From Haemonchus contortus (Eukaryota; Nematoda; Chromadorea; Rhabditida; Trichostrongylidae), in the NCBI GenBank assembly GCA_000469685.2, contig LS997564.1:30265392-30329391 (forward strand): a DNA stretch of 64,000 bases, read 5' to 3'. Both the position numbers and the translations under genes were made by a program. Numbering within the stretch: the first letter of the stretch is position 1; the number at the start of each line of letters is the position of its first letter. The notes beneath the pieces are model-generated. The model was not told where the DNA came from. It made no database searches and worked only from the letters and a program-made list of their open reading frames with translations. Shown in pieces: positions 44,797 to 56,700 of the stretch.

Positions 44797-47700
44797 TCTG
44801 CAAAGATGACGTTATGAGGATGTGTCCCAATTACAGTAGGATGAATAGTAAGAAATTCCAACAAAACAATTCAAAAGTACATTCTGAACTGCGTTAAGGC
44901 ACTCAAAGCACAGCAAGTAAGGAACTGCTTCGCTTGCAAACAAACTAATATTTCGACCCTTCCCTCATTCGAGACATGCACTCCACAAGCCTACTAGACG
45001 CTTTTCACTAGAGCTATACGAAAGTCGTAAAGCTAAAGCAAGGCCCTTCAGGCTGGGTCCTAAAAAGAGCAGCAATGTGAGACGCAGTAGCCGATAGCAT
45101 TGCGGTTGGCCGTAGTAATCCAGAGAACTGTTCAATGGCACATCTGTGACGACGGATGAGTGCAAATGTCACAGAGAAAGAGAGGCAAAGTTGTAAAACG
45201 CATGAGCATTGAATGACTTCGCACAAAGAACGAACTAAACGGAAAAAGCGAGTAAGAGCTGAAAGGTTCACCTCACCGCTACGTCAAGTTACACTGTGTG
45301 CTACACAGTATTAAGAACCCTCCTCCTGATGCCATAGAAATCGCAGCTTCTTATGGATATCTCCACTTCCTCCCATCTCAAACAAACTCATTGTGATTGA
45401 TGTATGCGCCTCTCATTGCAAATCCTTGGTGACTTGTTCAATCCGTAACCGATCCATGGACTTCTCGCTTCTTTAACTGCTTTCGGTCCACCCACATTGG
45501 TGTGACGAGAGTAAAGTAGTAAGCTGATCTGACAAAGACTGGGCCGAAAACGCTAATAAAAGACTTTTATAAATATCTCGTTTGTTAAGTATGTTGTGTT
45601 CGATATAAGGGGCGGGGCTAGCGTAGTGCCACATTGCGCACTATCGCACACAAGTATTGCTCTGAAACGGCTCCCAGAATGGTCATCGCCTGGGGCAAAA
45701 AACCTGCCATGCCGCCGAGTTCGTCTGATTGGTACCCAACTCGTCTGGAAGGATAAATGCTTTGAAATCGGCTAAACACCGCGAGTCATTTTAATAGCCA
45801 TAAATCAATGCCACTACGATTATACCTGAAAGAGGTCGAATACAGGGCCGCACCCTTCCGACGGCATTGACCAGAGCCCAAAGCCTTTATCCTTAATTTT
45901 TTTACTCTGGGCTGCTGGACTACACTGGAAGTATGATTCTTGATGCTCCTCCATTAAAAACCTAAATTCGTCTTGAGTACTCATAAAAGTCAAGGACCTG
46001 GCTTTCCCATGTTCGATCAAAACGTTTTATCAAACAAACGGGCTGATAGGAATGCAGACCTACTGTCTGGATAGCTCACTTGACATAGTGTGCAGCCATG
46101 CTCTGCTTAATAGGACCGTTCCTTGCCTACGAATTAAACTTGCATAAGTATTACAACGAAGCCCATACACTTCCTTGAATAGTAAGAGCGATACTGGCTT
46201 CATCGATGAAACATATATAAGAGGGTTTTCTTCTCGAAAACATCTTATGGTTTCAGTAAGGAGTCAAGCAAAAGGAATAGTCAGGAACCCACCCAATTAG
46301 TTGTTCTTGAAATAACGCCGATATGACAGGGTTTCCGCCAAGGATTCTTTCTAATTTAGTTCCCTTACGTAGCACCAACAGCGAATTTTATATAGCTTTG
46401 AGCTGCTACGGATATTCTGAATAGGAGCTCTTTCCATGAATTTTCAACTCATTGACAGCGCAAGAAGAGATGAAAATTGGAATTGGGAGAGAATGATAAA
46501 ACTGCCATTGAATCTCAAATTATTTGTCCAGAGCTGAGGGTGAAAATGCAGGTCACCGTTTGCAAAAAACCTCACACCATCTCAAACATTTAGAACGAAA
46601 AAACAATAAATGAAGTTTCAATTCGGCAATAAAACCATTCCACCTCATTTGCTCTAATCGTACTACACGCGCCCTTATCAATGTGCGTCCTTTAAGGTTC
46701 TGATCATCCGATTCCATGATGTCATTTTGAATGGTGTTCCATAGGAGGGAACTAGTCTTGGGTTTTGCATTTATTGGCTCAAAATGATTCCGACCCATAC
46801 TTCTCATGGCTCTTGTTTGTTTAGCGTCCCTGATATGCATTGCATCGAAATCGTCGTGATTTGCGCAGCTTATTCCTCGATCTCGACTTTTCTAAGGTTG
46901 TTTGGATAGATTGGCCATTCATATATTACTCTTTTGCTCTTAATGTGTTGCGAACATCTTTCATTCAATGGTTTTCTCAGGGTCTGCTTGTTCTCTTCAT
47001 TAATTTTCCATCAAAGGTGCACTTTCACAAATTTGTGGGTTTAAACACTTTTAGCACTGGTACGGTAGTAACCAAAAAATTGATCATTTTGGCTTTTTTG
47101 ATATCATCCGGAAAGGGGGAATGTAAAACAAAGATGAAGTCGTTTTCCGCATCTCTTATTTAGGTTCATTGCATCTTTTACGGATATGTTTACACTTGGC
47201 TTCGCGGTCAGCCGCGGCGATCAGGTGCCTATCGATCAGTAATATCGGGGGCATAGGGAGGTTCAACTCGTATTGAAGCCTAGGGATCTTCTCCTTTCTA
47301 ACAGTGAAAGGGAGCGCTGCTGAGGCGGCGTTGTTTATCATCTCAAGTGAAACTTTTGTCCGATGAGCCTATGGTAAATTGTTTATCGTTGCGATCAGCA
47401 GTTAGACTGCGTCTTCATTGAGCCCAGAACATAATTTTCGGAGAAAAGCTACCCTTGTCTATGTAGCCATTCCTGAGAATTTTCATTCTGAGAACCGGTT
47501 TTCGACATTTCATAGGTGTCCCCTCCACAAACTCCTATTCAAACCTCCAATCTGTCATTTAGTATCGATCAAGAGGTGTCGGTTTTCTTAGTTAATATCT
47601 TGATGAAAGTGGGCGATAACAACGTCTTCAATCAAGATCAGAACATTCGTTAAGGACACTTGTGTAGCAAATTACCAGTAACCTTCACTGGAACCTTCCC

Positions 47701-48129
47701 CTCTTTTTTGACAATAAACTGAACACTCAACGTCCAAGCTGCAGTTTGTGAGCTCTAACATCTGCCAAGTTCATATTAATATCCTATCACTCCGCTGTAA
47801 TAGTCTACAGCCTTATCTATAGCGTATCGATCTAACCCGACGGCGATAGGAAAACTATTGTGAGCGATTAGTAAACAATCGTGAAAACAAGTGCGCTCCG
47901 ATATTGATTATTGAGGGATCTTGAGAATTGCGCTGCTTAGGTTTGATTATTGTAGGCTCTATAAGTCTGCTAGCAAAAAGTCCAAAAAAAGGGATTGGGC
48001 TCATTAAAGAGGACCCTTACGTAGTGGGTACTACTCCTTTCTGTATTGTGTGGTACTTGGCTTTCTTTGATTTTTCAATAGCTCTTTGGACTCGACTTTT
48101 TCAACATCATGCTCACCTATACGATTTAC
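44797..48129. other. Intergenic sequence upstream of TAPT1, with a SINE fragment
   Basis: This is the presumed TAPT1 promoter side. A partial SINE of the 52018 family is visible at about 45720-45830 (GGTACCCAACTCGTCTGGAAGG ... GCCACTACGATT), on the plus strand. GGGGCGGGGCTAGCG at 45608 repeats elsewhere. Open frames such as 46840-46553 on the minus strand have no splice support. No gene was found. Confidence 0.4.
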
Positions 48130-48646
48130 CTAAAGGCACAGTTTACGACAAAAATGGCTCATAAGATATCCTGCTGGGATAAAGCTTTGACCTCCTCGTA
48201 CACCATATGTGGCGCAGTCAGGTAGGAATACGGCCTAGACAGGGCTTTATAGAGGCATAAAGATTGTCTCGGGTGTTTGCGCGAACGAGTTTCAACATCA
48301 TTGTAGGGTCTGTACCATTCAAAAGGGAACTCATAGAGGAAGTTCGAACAACTTGTACACGAGCCATAGCGACAGTGAAAGGCAATTCTGGGAAGTTTTC
48401 GCTTCATGTATTGAGCTCTTTGTGCAATTTCAGCAACTGAAATCTTGTCCAAATACCCCTTCCATGTCATCTCTTTCATGGTAATTTCATATAACCTTTA
48501 TTTTCGCTCTTCTGAAGAGCCTTTTTTCGCGAAATCGACGAATTCTCTCCCTCCCATCACCACCGATACACTATTCCCAATCATGACTTCCGCTTTTCGA
48601 CTTGAAAAGGACACCTCAAAATTGTCGTGAACTGTGCATTTAAATG
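48130..48646. mobile_element. Short TIR element, copy C
   Basis: The left terminus CTAAAGGCACAGTTTACGAC and the right terminus (reverse complement TTTAAATGCACAGTTCACGA) are inverted repeats, and similarity extends inward through the next ten or so bases. It belongs to the same family as 14953-15755 and 27397-27936. It carries a 106-codon minus-strand open frame starting at 48479 (EMTWKGYLDKISVAEIAQR ... YNDVETRSRKHPRQ). That frame is hydrophilic and not recognised; no DDE motif was seen. Confidence 0.8.
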
Positions 48647-50703
48647 TGAATGCTGATTGAATTGTGTGGAACAATTCTCTCGATCGGATCAGCAGATCAT
48701 TATCAATCTTCATCATCAGTTGGCTTTTTTGGAAAACATTTGGAAAATAGCGTACTTTTTTATAAGTGGATTTTTATACTGGGGATAGTTCCCACACCTT
48801 TGGAAAGCGATAGATACGTTCGTAGTTTTTGCGCTTGTTTTTCCGCGTTTTGATAAGTCATCACGTCCCGTCCCGATGACTCACCGTTGTGTCGTTTCAC
48901 CGCGTCGTCATTCCTGTTCGTTCTCTTTCGAGCGGGGTTGCACTCTTCACATACCGCTGATAACCCTTTTGATATCAAATTTTGAATCTTTTCAACTCTT
49001 ACTCATGCTATTCAACCCCACATTACTCTCATACGTTTTTTCTTCTCGTTTGGTAATATTTTTACAACCTTAATTTTGTTTATCTAGTGGTGTTATGCGG
49101 ATTTAGCGCCATTACGGTTGGATCAGTTATTAATATCACGAAAACCGATTATCGAAGCCGGCGTCAGTGAAGCGGATACGAAAGCGACACCGTTTGACGG
49201 GATGGTGGAAAAGAGGTCGTAAATTCGACGAATCCTTCCGCAGTCGTTCAGAGAACAGGAGGGTGCCTTTAGAAATGCGAAAAAGGTAACAAATGGGGCG
49301 AATTTTACGACAATCGGTTTTCGCAATCAATGTGTGCACTGCGCTTGTTAGTGTTCAGGAAGCTACGCATGAAGGGGGAAGCGGTTGGGGTTGTTGACGA
49401 GAGCAGCGGTGATGAACGCGCAAAGTGCCGCCGGTGGAACAGCTGCTCATGATGGGGTTGACCAACTCCCCTATTTCTTCCTCCTTGGTAAAAGTCCCTG
49501 TGGCTCCCTCTATCTGTTTCTCCATCACAGGCATCGATTGAAGGGGCTTTCGATAAACTTATGTACAGGGTCTTAGCCGAATTCCTCCGAGGTAACTCTG
49601 CCCCATATGCTTTGAAACGATGTTGAGTCTGTCTCGACGAGATTGTTGGTGGCAAGAATGAGGAATGTTCATTCGTTTCTGATTTTTAGCTGGTACGAAT
49701 GGAATTAATTGATCGGCCAACGTGATCAGAACCACTTTTTCAAATAATCAAAGCGGAGTCATCGTCCTAGTTATATAATCGGGAGCCCGTTCAATTCGCA
49801 AGAGTCTGATCATCTTAAAATTCGTTCATTTTCGTTCAGAGGTCGTCAAAGGGTCGTTATTCCCCTGCAGTACCCCTCTATCTGTGATGATTATTACTAG
49901 GTCATGCGACAGATGGGGTTCTTGATCTTTGATTGCAAGGTTATTCCTATTTTCACCCATCTGAAAACTGGACATTGAACTTCTGTAGGACCTATCTGAT
50001 TGCTGATACCAGGTGCTTTGTACTTGAGGTCGGAGGTCTATGTTTTGTAAGAATTCTGCCACCAAAATGAAGTTTGCGTCACACGTTCTCATTGTTCCCG
50101 ATTATCGATGTTTATCTATCTCTCGTAGTTACATCCGCTGTTCCACATTTCCGCGTTCCCGCAATTCCACGATTCTGCGATTTCCCATTTCAAGTTTATT
50201 TTAGACTTTACCATGGCATTGAAGTGTTTATTCCCAACCAGCAAGGTTGAAGGATTTGCTGCATTATCTAGAGCGATCATAAAGAAATAAATCGAAAAAC
50301 GATGCGTTGGCTAGAAAAAACATCGATAGTGATGTGTGCGTTGTGCGAGTTCCTACCTTGTAAGTATGAGTCACTGAAATTCTCGCCTCTTGCTCCAAAA
50401 ATAACGAGAGAGATTTCTTCGCTGGTGATTCAACTACTGCCCCTTTGTTCAAGTGGCTCACTGACCCCCAAATTTCAAGTTTCTTGACTTGTGTTTCGAT
50501 CTCAGTAGTTAGTTTCTATGAGCATCCATTCGTTGACATGTTCGTTTGGTTCTCATTATCTGAATCGTTTGTATTGTGGTTTGAATTTTTTGAATATCCG
50601 ATTGGTACATTTAGGATTTCTTTGCATCAAATGTGCAGTTAGGCGCACTCCTTCTATAGAAACATTTTGGACAACCTATTGTTGAGCTGCTGCCTTCGTG
50701 ACA
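48647..50703. other. Region upstream of the ARAP-like gene
   Basis: Contains the inverted repeat listed separately at 49139-49323. A 116-codon minus-strand open frame (49655-49305, Arg/Ser-rich) overlaps it and looks repeat-derived. 50100-50700 is T-rich and likely holds the promoter/5' leader of the gene starting at 50704; no defined promoter element can be named. Confidence 0.4.
49139..49323. repeat. Inverted repeat pair bounding a 185-bp segment
   Basis: CGAAAACCGATTATCG (49139-49154) and CGACAATCGGTTTTCG (49308-49323) are inverted with one mismatch. The interior is GC-richer than its surroundings and has no gene, so this may be a small MITE. Confidence 0.55.
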
Positions 50704-53700
50704 ATGTCGGCTAAGCCTCCTGTTCCAAAACCAAGGACTCGTTTCAATGTAAGTCTATTGTCAAAGCGTTTCAAGTTTATGTGTTTTGGAAATGGGTCGC
50801 GGAATCACCTCAACGTCCATCGCTCGGCTTGGGATCACAAGAGTTCAGGCGAAATTGACTAAGAATGTGATGTATAGTTGTAGTCGAAAGGATTGTATCT
50901 TTTCAAAGGATCTGATTCCGTGAATCTTTTTCACTTTGGATGTCTGTGGGTAGGTGTCGAATATTCCGCAGTGTATGGGTACTTCGTGATGTGAAATCGT
51001 TAATGGAGTGTCAGTGACAGACGCGGCGTTCGTCCGTTACCTAAGTGCGTGACTACAGCCAAGATTAGGGCATCATGGGGACTATTGTGAAAAATTTACG
51101 ATGCCAACCAAGAGCACTCACTTTCAAAGTGCTGGTGGATCGATATTTTGATAACGGAAGGAAAAAACTCTAACAATGAGGCGCGAATTCCAACATTGAC
51201 TCGGAACTCGGGGAACTCCATACAACAAGGGTTATCCAACTAGTAATCAATATTTGATAACACGTACGCATATGATTGCGCAAACTCACCAGTTTTGTTA
51301 CATTTATTTGTCATGAATAACAACTCATTTTAAGCGATTTTCTATCTTATGTTTAGCTCTCGAGCAATAGATTTATAGCTAAACAACCTTCATACTCAAC
51401 CGTTGCATTGAAATGTACTCACTAATGTTGACAACGAATGATAACTCTACGAAGATCCTGATTACCAAGGCCCTTCTGGCCGTCACTAACATTCGTCCAT
51501 TCGTAAAAATTCTTAGAAATTCGTGATCAGATTAGTCTCGTAGTAGTCGAGGAGGCCGGATCAAAGGGACAATGCTGGCTTTTCCTTGAGATCTCGCATT
51601 AAAGTCTTTGAAGTCGTAGTAATATCGTAAACCCTGAAGCGTATAACTTTGCTTTCACGGTGTTAGCCTTTGTCAGTGCTTATCACGGTTGTTGCTACTT
51701 TCCTTCACCACCAATGCACCATATAGTCAATCTTCGTTCGCATCACCGAAATGTGGAAAAACTATTGATACTTTGTGAGGCGCAGGGGTCCGTTCCTACT
51801 ATCAACCGTTTGAGATTTCGAAATGTCTAACATAATAGTCAATGCCGTGACTCTACTGTTTTCGCAAGGGGAGATCTGATAAGAGGACTAAGGAGGCAAG
51901 TGGATTTTCGGTTACACACACACGCATGCACTTAAACGTACGCTAGCACATACAATACAAATAAACAAACAAACATATACATACGCGCACATACACATTC
52001 GTTCCGTATAAAAGGATAAAGTTTTGGCGTTAATCAATCCCTTCTGAGGGAGGCGCCCCCGCACTCGACTTCCATTCAGAATCGTAGTGGCGTAATGAGT
52101 GCGTATGTGGCCTATACAATGACTTGTGGTGGCCAGCCGATGAACAAGACAGTGCTTTTATCCTCCCAGACGAGTCTGGTACCAATCCACCGACTCCAAA
52201 AGGATGGAAGGCTTGATTAGCCAAGGCGGATATCGATTCGAGATTCGAACCTGTGACCATATAGTGTGATGGTGTGCCACTAGCCACTGCATCACCTCCG
52301 TTCTTGTAAAACTTTTGGATGAATGCAAATGTGAGAGCATGACATCTGTGCAATTTTCAGAGCATATAAAGCTTTTTTTCTAAAGTCAACTTCCCATAGC
52401 TATAACCACTTTGGATCGGAAATATTCCAAAGTTTTTACGTCAAACATAAATGAAGGGCAGTTTTATGAAGGGATACATAGAACGATTTGAGCAACTAGT
52501 CGAGATTTCTCATGAGTAGTCGGTGTCCTTGCGCCCCGTTAGCCAAATCTGTTTTCAAAGGTTAGCCTCAGCGAAGCATGAAGGCAAGGTACACTCAAGA
52601 CTCCCTACAATACAACATTCTTGATTGTAGTTGTAGTCATCATTAATATTGAGTAGCTTTGTGTGAGATTTGATGAGGTCCTCCCATGAAAGTACTTTGG
52701 AACTCGAATAATACGAATGTCCAGCACTATTCAGGCAACATTACAGCACATTAATGCGTGGTTACTGTGAAGTTAATCCACTTAGAAAAGCTTATTTTTG
52801 AGTTCTAGGTGGGTATTGAGACACCGCTGAGCCCTTTCGCTCCTCACCCTAACGAAGTTAGCGCCAGTAATGCTTCTGGCGCAGTCAACAACGTCGAACT
52901 ACGTTCGGGTACTACTTATCCGCCCATCGAAGGTGAGTAATTTATACTTGTTTTGAACAGGATGATGAAGTGTTTTTTGTTTACTTTTAAACGCTTTTCT
53001 CATTTGTTCGACTTTTCATTCATTTGTGTTCTCCGTTTTACTGCATAAGTTGAATTCAGGCACTTCTGGCGACACCAGCACTTCTCGCTGTTCTTCCGCA
53101 ACTGCTTCGCCCCATCGTTCAGCACCACCACCTCCACGGCCTCCTCCACCACATCCTTCCGTTGCTTCGCCAACGGTGTGTCCTCCCCCACCGACCATGC
53201 ACCCTCCTCCTCCACCCACGTGCCCGCCACCGCCAAAACCACGGCCAAGTCGGCCACCTCCACCAGCACCTGGATGGAAGGTCAGATTTTTAATACGTCT
53301 CGATGCATGTTTCGAAATCTTATAAGTAAATGAATCGTAACGAGAACATTTGCAAATCGGGCAGGGATTTTGAGCCTTCTAAGCTTTTGAATCTGATTAC
53401 TTCAATAGCTTGGGCCAGACTTGACGAACTCGATGATCAGATGCCTCCAGATTACAAACGATTGGATGACATTTTGGAAAAAGAAATGACCCTTTCCAAG
53501 AGTTCTTTTCCTCTGAAATTAGCACAGGGGTCACGCTAATACCATCTATCCAGTTCAACAAGATCATTTCTGCAATTCTGCCTTTGTTCCCTGCCAATTA
53601 TTTATGAATGAGCGTATTCAGCAGTCCTACTAAATGGTTGCAGTGGCAGCCTACTAAAATGTTTGGTTGAATACGATGAATACGTATAGCACCAAAATTA

Positions 53701-56700
53701 AGATTCCCTCGGAGTCGTTGCTACCTCCTCTATGTACGCACTCTCCGCCTCAGCCAGATGCAGGAAGTCAGTACAGCTCTTCACCTCTCTCAACTCCATC
53801 TCCACCAATACCTCCCCGGCCGGTAATTTTTAAGTCTTCTTGCCCTTTATTTTCCCTTCGTAATAGCCTTTGAGATTGAATGACTACCATGTAACAGGAA
53901 ATTATGTTATGAGGGTGCCTTAAGTTCCACGTCATCCTTTACGTCAACATGTTTGATGAGAGGGCGAATGTGGAATGCAATTACATCGAATTTCTAATAA
54001 TAACATATCGCGGGTAGATGTTGCGTAGAAGGTAGGGGCGTCATTTTGCAAATGCATTGTCGCTGGATCTTCCAGTCAATTTTCGTTTGTTCCATGTGAC
54101 AGTAATTGGTAAGAAGTGCTTTTTTGCTTGAGTCGATAGCTATTGAAGTCCTTTTTTTCTTCCTCCCTTTTCTTTTTCCCTTTTTCGAGCTCTTTTTTTC
54201 TTTCCAGCAGAGTCTAACTTTTTTCTTGCCTCCCGGTGCCCAGCTCCTGTTATTGTTAATTTTTATGGCTATAATAGTGATAACAGCAACATCTGTTCTC
54301 TTTTAACTGCTCATTTGTTTTCCTATTTTTACGTTTCATTGAAAAACGTCGTCATCGCATTCCAGTCTTTGAGTTTTTTACTGTCACCTAATGCCATCAG
54401 CTGCATTTCTGACAGCAATGCCAGAATAAGCTTTCAAGGATAATGTTGTTATTACGCAGTAGTGTGCACCGCTCCACATAAACCCCATGTCCCATTAATT
54501 GAGTGCGTGTGGCCACAAAGTTCTGGTGAGCAGTGCTTATGTGCTTGGAATTCTGTAGCTCAGAAATGATTTCGTTTCCTCACGTTATTGTTTCCCAACC
54601 CATCACAAGCCATCAGTCATCTTCATGATGGTAACAAAAAAAAGATGATATTTGAAAATTTCATGTCGTGCACTTTTATTCGTTGCTTGCTTCTTCACTG
54701 AAGTCGTGGTCAATTGAGCGTTCTAGTAGTATTACTCATAGTATTGGTCGCGCCAGCCAAACGGTGTCCTTCGATGGGGTGGGTTTAAATTAGGCAGAAG
54801 TAACATTTTGTATTTGAAAGATTTTGATTTGAGTTGGTGGTGTAAACACAACTAATTCAGTCCCTCATGTGAGTATTACAGAAGCGACGTGAGCCGATGA
54901 AATATGCCGGTGGCGATAGCGAGCATTACGATACTGTAGAGTAAGTCAATGTTTGTATGGATTTCTTGATTGGTGCTGATTTGTTCACCTTTTCTTTAGA
55001 TGTCCATCCTCTGCAGTAAAGCCAAAAAGTCACGATATTGACTACATTGAGAATCCAATCTACATGTCGTTATGTGCATTGAGGAAAAAGTTGTCACTGA
55101 AGAAGAAGAAAGAGACTGAGATGGTTGTCGAAGGAAATAGTGTGTCAAAGGAATCATCCCCATGTGTGGTTGAAACGAAGCCGTGCTGTTTACCCAGTGA
55201 GGAAAGCGGGAGGTTAGGTCTTCTTTGTTGACTTTGTGAGTGCTCGCAATGATTCTTTCTCCTTCAGTAATGGTATGGAGGAGGACATCAGTCAGTCGTC
55301 AGAACTATCGCTTGCATCAGGTATGATTTTTTTTGGTAAACTTGTTCCTTGAAAAGTGTAAGGGCCTTCTATAGCATAGTATATTGGATTACCTCACGAT
55401 TTGGACTCTTTACATACGAATTGTGATCACCAGGATTCCATGTCTCTAAAGTTACTAAATTCTGCCATCTGGTGTACCTCTCCGTCTCTCTCTTTTAAAG
55501 CAAAGGATTAGACTATAGCGCAAAGCGAACTTATTGCCTTTATTTGTTCCGTGAATTTGACATGTCGCTCTGGTGATTGAACTAGTTGCTAACGCTAAGT
55601 ATCCATCTGAGGGCGGCCTTCTGAATGATATGACTACGATTAAGATTCATAAAGGGGAGATTCAAATGATTTCATCAGTTTTTCATTTCGATTTTATGAT
55701 TATCCTAATGTTGAAGTCTTCCTATTTCAAGATGTACCGCATTCTCATCTGGAGAAGAATCTCCCCGTTCCTAATGTGCCTTCCTCGTCATGTACGACTT
55801 GCTCAGAAGAAATACATGCTCCATCCCCTCGCAGGTATTTCGATAGTTTCATTAGTGATTTTATACATCCTTGATATTTATATGATTGAGGACTACTACA
55901 CCGAGTGTCGACAGCATATCGACTCCTATTTCAATCGATCAGTTCGACAAGGTCGTAGAAATCGCAGAAATTCCGGAAATTGATGATGACACCATTGAAC
56001 TTGGTCAGTAAAAGTGTCGTCTAAGGAAGTTTTATTTCGATACTTTTGTCGAGATTATGACATTAGTCTGAGGCAAGGAATCTTATCGTTGTTTGGGTGA
56101 TTGCATTTTATGGACCATGTAGGTGTTTCTATTTATTCCGCGAAATTTAATGTTTTGGGTTACTCAGAGAGTAGTTGCGATTTTTGAAGGCGATTATTCT
56201 AACGCTTGCTTTTAAGGCTTCTCAGGAGTTTGGACGGTTTTTATTTAATATCTATTACATGTGTATATATTTGTATTTTTCAAGAATTGAACAATTTGAG
56301 GATCAGTTTCAACATGGAGTGTTAGATGAAGCATAGAGCTGCTGATGTTTTCTATGATATGTGTAAAACATAAGCTGGCAATGTCTTATCACACAGCACA
56401 TGTGAAAACTGGTTCACAAATTCTCGTTCTGGCAATAGGCTCATTGCAAGATGGGCTGACGAATAGGCACTGATGATGATCTTTTGATGGCATTGATCGA
56501 AGCTGACCTTCATGTAAAGACTAACGCATCCATCGGAATAGTCGACGAGAAAGTAAGAAAGCTAGAAATTCAGGAGCAACGTGAGTTGAGGGCAACACAC
56601 TTGACGCCGCGAGCTAGTGTCTGCGATTTGCACTTCAGACGCAATGAAAACCAAACACAATGTAGTTTGAAGGTAATTTGCTCTCAAGGAACCAGAATGT

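Noticed and set aside
48159..48479. 106-codon minus-strand frame as a host gene
   Set aside because: It lies wholly inside a TIR element and shows no recognisable domain.
52018..52300. tRNA gene
   Set aside because: A and B boxes are present, but the sequence continues into a repeated 200-bp body and does not fold into a full cloverleaf, so it was called a SINE.
55590..55731. Open frame before exon 55732 (VANAKYPSEGGLLNDMTTIK) as an extra ARAP-like exon
   Set aside because: It leaves the wrong phase for 55732, while skipping it joins exons 7 and 8 perfectly.
56467..56672. Open block with an acceptor and a GTAATT donor, considered as an ARAP-like exon
   Set aside because: Including it breaks the phase with the next PH exon. 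Its sequence (LLMALIEADLHV) and the following SSSDLALSEYHLF mark it as a mariner relic.
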